A stretch of 32,329 nt of DNA. Source: DAOTKC01 sp035449045 (lineage in GTDB: Bacteria; Bacillota; Clostridia; Christensenellales; CAG-917). A program made the position numbers and the translations under genes. The notes under the pieces are model-generated. The model was not told where the DNA came from, ran no database searches, and saw only the letters and a list, made by a program, of their open reading frames with translations. The stretch spans positions 1 to 32,329 of the forward strand of contig DAOTKC010000016.1 in assembly GCA_035449045.1 (NCBI GenBank), read 5' to 3'. Every line of letters starts with the position of its first letter. Position 1 is the stretch's first letter. Shown here piece after piece: positions 31,570-32,329 of the stretch.

Positions 31570-32329
31570 TTATACTTCGGCAAAAGTGTTGTTAGCTTTC
31601 AAAAACGCCATCAGCTTGTCGGAAAGCACTTGGTTGGCGATGTATTCGAACTCGCGGCCGGAAACCTTCTTTCTGTATTCCTCCACGGTCTTGCCCGACG
31701 ACTTGGCGTATTCGGCGATTTTAGCCTCGATTTCCTCGCTCGCAGGCTCTATGCCCTCTTTTTTAATGATGGCTTCCAGCACGAGGCGGCTCTTGACTGC
31801 TTTGACGGCGGGCTCGCGGTAGCCTGCCTTGAGCTGCTCCTCGGTCATGCCCGAATATTTGAGGTAGTCGTCCATCTTGAGCCCCTGATATGATAGCCGA
31901 TAGGAAAACTCGTTGAGCATGTCCTCAATCTGGTTTTCGGTCATTTCCTCGGGGATTTCCACCGTGACGGCGTCGACAATCCTTTCAATCAGCTTGTTTT
32001 CGCGTGTTTGCTCCGACCTCTTGGTCAGCTCCTCGGTAAGTTTTGACCGTATGTCGGCTTTATATTCCTCGAGCGTATCGAATTCGGAAACGTCTTTTGC
32101 GAACTCATCGTTTAGCTCGGGCATCTCTTTATAGGACACCTTGCGGCAGATGACCTCGAAGACGGCGGCCTTTCCGGCGAGCTCCTTGGCGCCGTATTCG
32201 TCGGGGAAGCTGACGTTGACGTCCCTCGTTTCGTTCTTCTTAATACCTATCAGCTGGTCCTCAAAGCCGGGAATGAAGGTGTTGGAGCCCAGCTCGAGGT
32301 CGTAGTTGTCGGCGGTGCCGCCCTCGAAC
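31570..32329 (-). CDS. tig: Trigger factor, C-terminal part (N-terminus beyond window edge)
   Basis: The ribosome-bound chaperone and peptidyl-prolyl isomerase. The frame is open to the window edge; the ribosome-binding N-terminal domain lies outside. The visible part starts within the FKBP domain with FEGGTADNYDLELGSN, TFIPGFEDQLIG and VSFPDEYGAKELAGKAAVFEV, followed by the helical chaperone C-domain (MPELNDEFAKDVSEFDTLEEYK onward, with EEMTENQIEDML). About 252 codons are present of the usual 430 or so. It begins the tig-clpP-clpX-lon-engB group. Confidence 0.95.
   Translation of the reverse strand, partial: FEGGTADNYDLELGSNTFIPGFEDQLIGIKKNETRDVNVSFPDEYGAKELAGKAAVFEVICRKVSYKEMPELNDEFAKDVSEFDTLEEYKADIRSKLTEELTKRSEQTRENKLIERIVDAVTVEIPEEMTENQIEDMLNEFSYRLSYQGLKMDDYLKYSGMTEEQLKAGYREPAVKAVKSRLVLEAIIKKEGIEPASEEIEAKIAEYAKSSGKTVEEYRKKVSGREFEYIANQVLSDKLMAFLKANNTFAEV

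Overview
The window reads as chromosomal backbone of an endospore-forming clostridial Bacillota. A complete spoIIIAA-AH operon, an SpoIIIE/FtsK translocase, RNase Y, a PgsA-CinA-RecA cluster and a tig-clpP-clpX-lon-engB run all have the order and families known from Clostridia and Bacilli. Coding DNA is fairly GC-rich while the gaps are AT-rich, and ribosome binding sites of the GGAGG type are common. No phage, transposon, CRISPR array, tRNA or ribosomal RNA gene was seen. The genus cannot be fixed from the sequence alone; an uncultured gut or anaerobic clostridial lineage is a guess.

Region 1 (1-10.7 kb, minus strand) runs spoIIIAA-AB-AC-AD-AE-AF-AG-AH, then an Asp23-family gene, nusB, xseA, xseB, ispA, a structured RNA of about 590 nt, oapA and dxs (cut by the left edge). 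The stretch between ispA and dxs is the highlight. The RNA at about 1699-2290 has its own sigma-A-type promoter, a closing helix joining its two ends, several internal hairpins and an intrinsic terminator. It is followed by a small membrane protein gene. The position (ispA / RNA / membrane protein / dxs), size and structure identify an OLE (Ornate, Large, Extremophilic) RNA and its partner OapA.

Region 2 (10.9-13.8 kb, plus strand) is divergent and carries a PI-PLC X-domain lipoprotein, an M24B (Xaa-Pro) peptidase and elongation factor P with its own promoter. It closes with a bidirectional terminator shared with rny.

Region 3 (13.8-24.0 kb, minus strand) is M16 peptidase, ftsK/spoIIIE, rimO, pgsA, cinA, recA, rny. 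rimO carries an in-frame TAG where the family has the glutamine of DIPLQH. A LexA-box-like palindrome precedes recA, and rny has its own promoter and a hairpin leader.

Region 4 (24.1-26.6 kb) holds short single-gene units separated by strong terminators: a sporulation-type polysaccharide deacetylase homologue lacking its first metal-site Asp, a metallophosphoesterase, and a protein with 15 cysteines of unknown function.

Region 5 (26.7 kb to the right edge, minus strand) is the protein quality-control cluster tig (cut), clpP, clpX, lon and engB.

Functionally the window combines isoprenoid precursor synthesis (dxs, ispA) with the OLE/OapA membrane ribonucleoprotein, the SpoIIIA feeding-tube apparatus, DNA repair (xseAB, recA), RNA turnover (rny), and ATP-dependent proteolysis.
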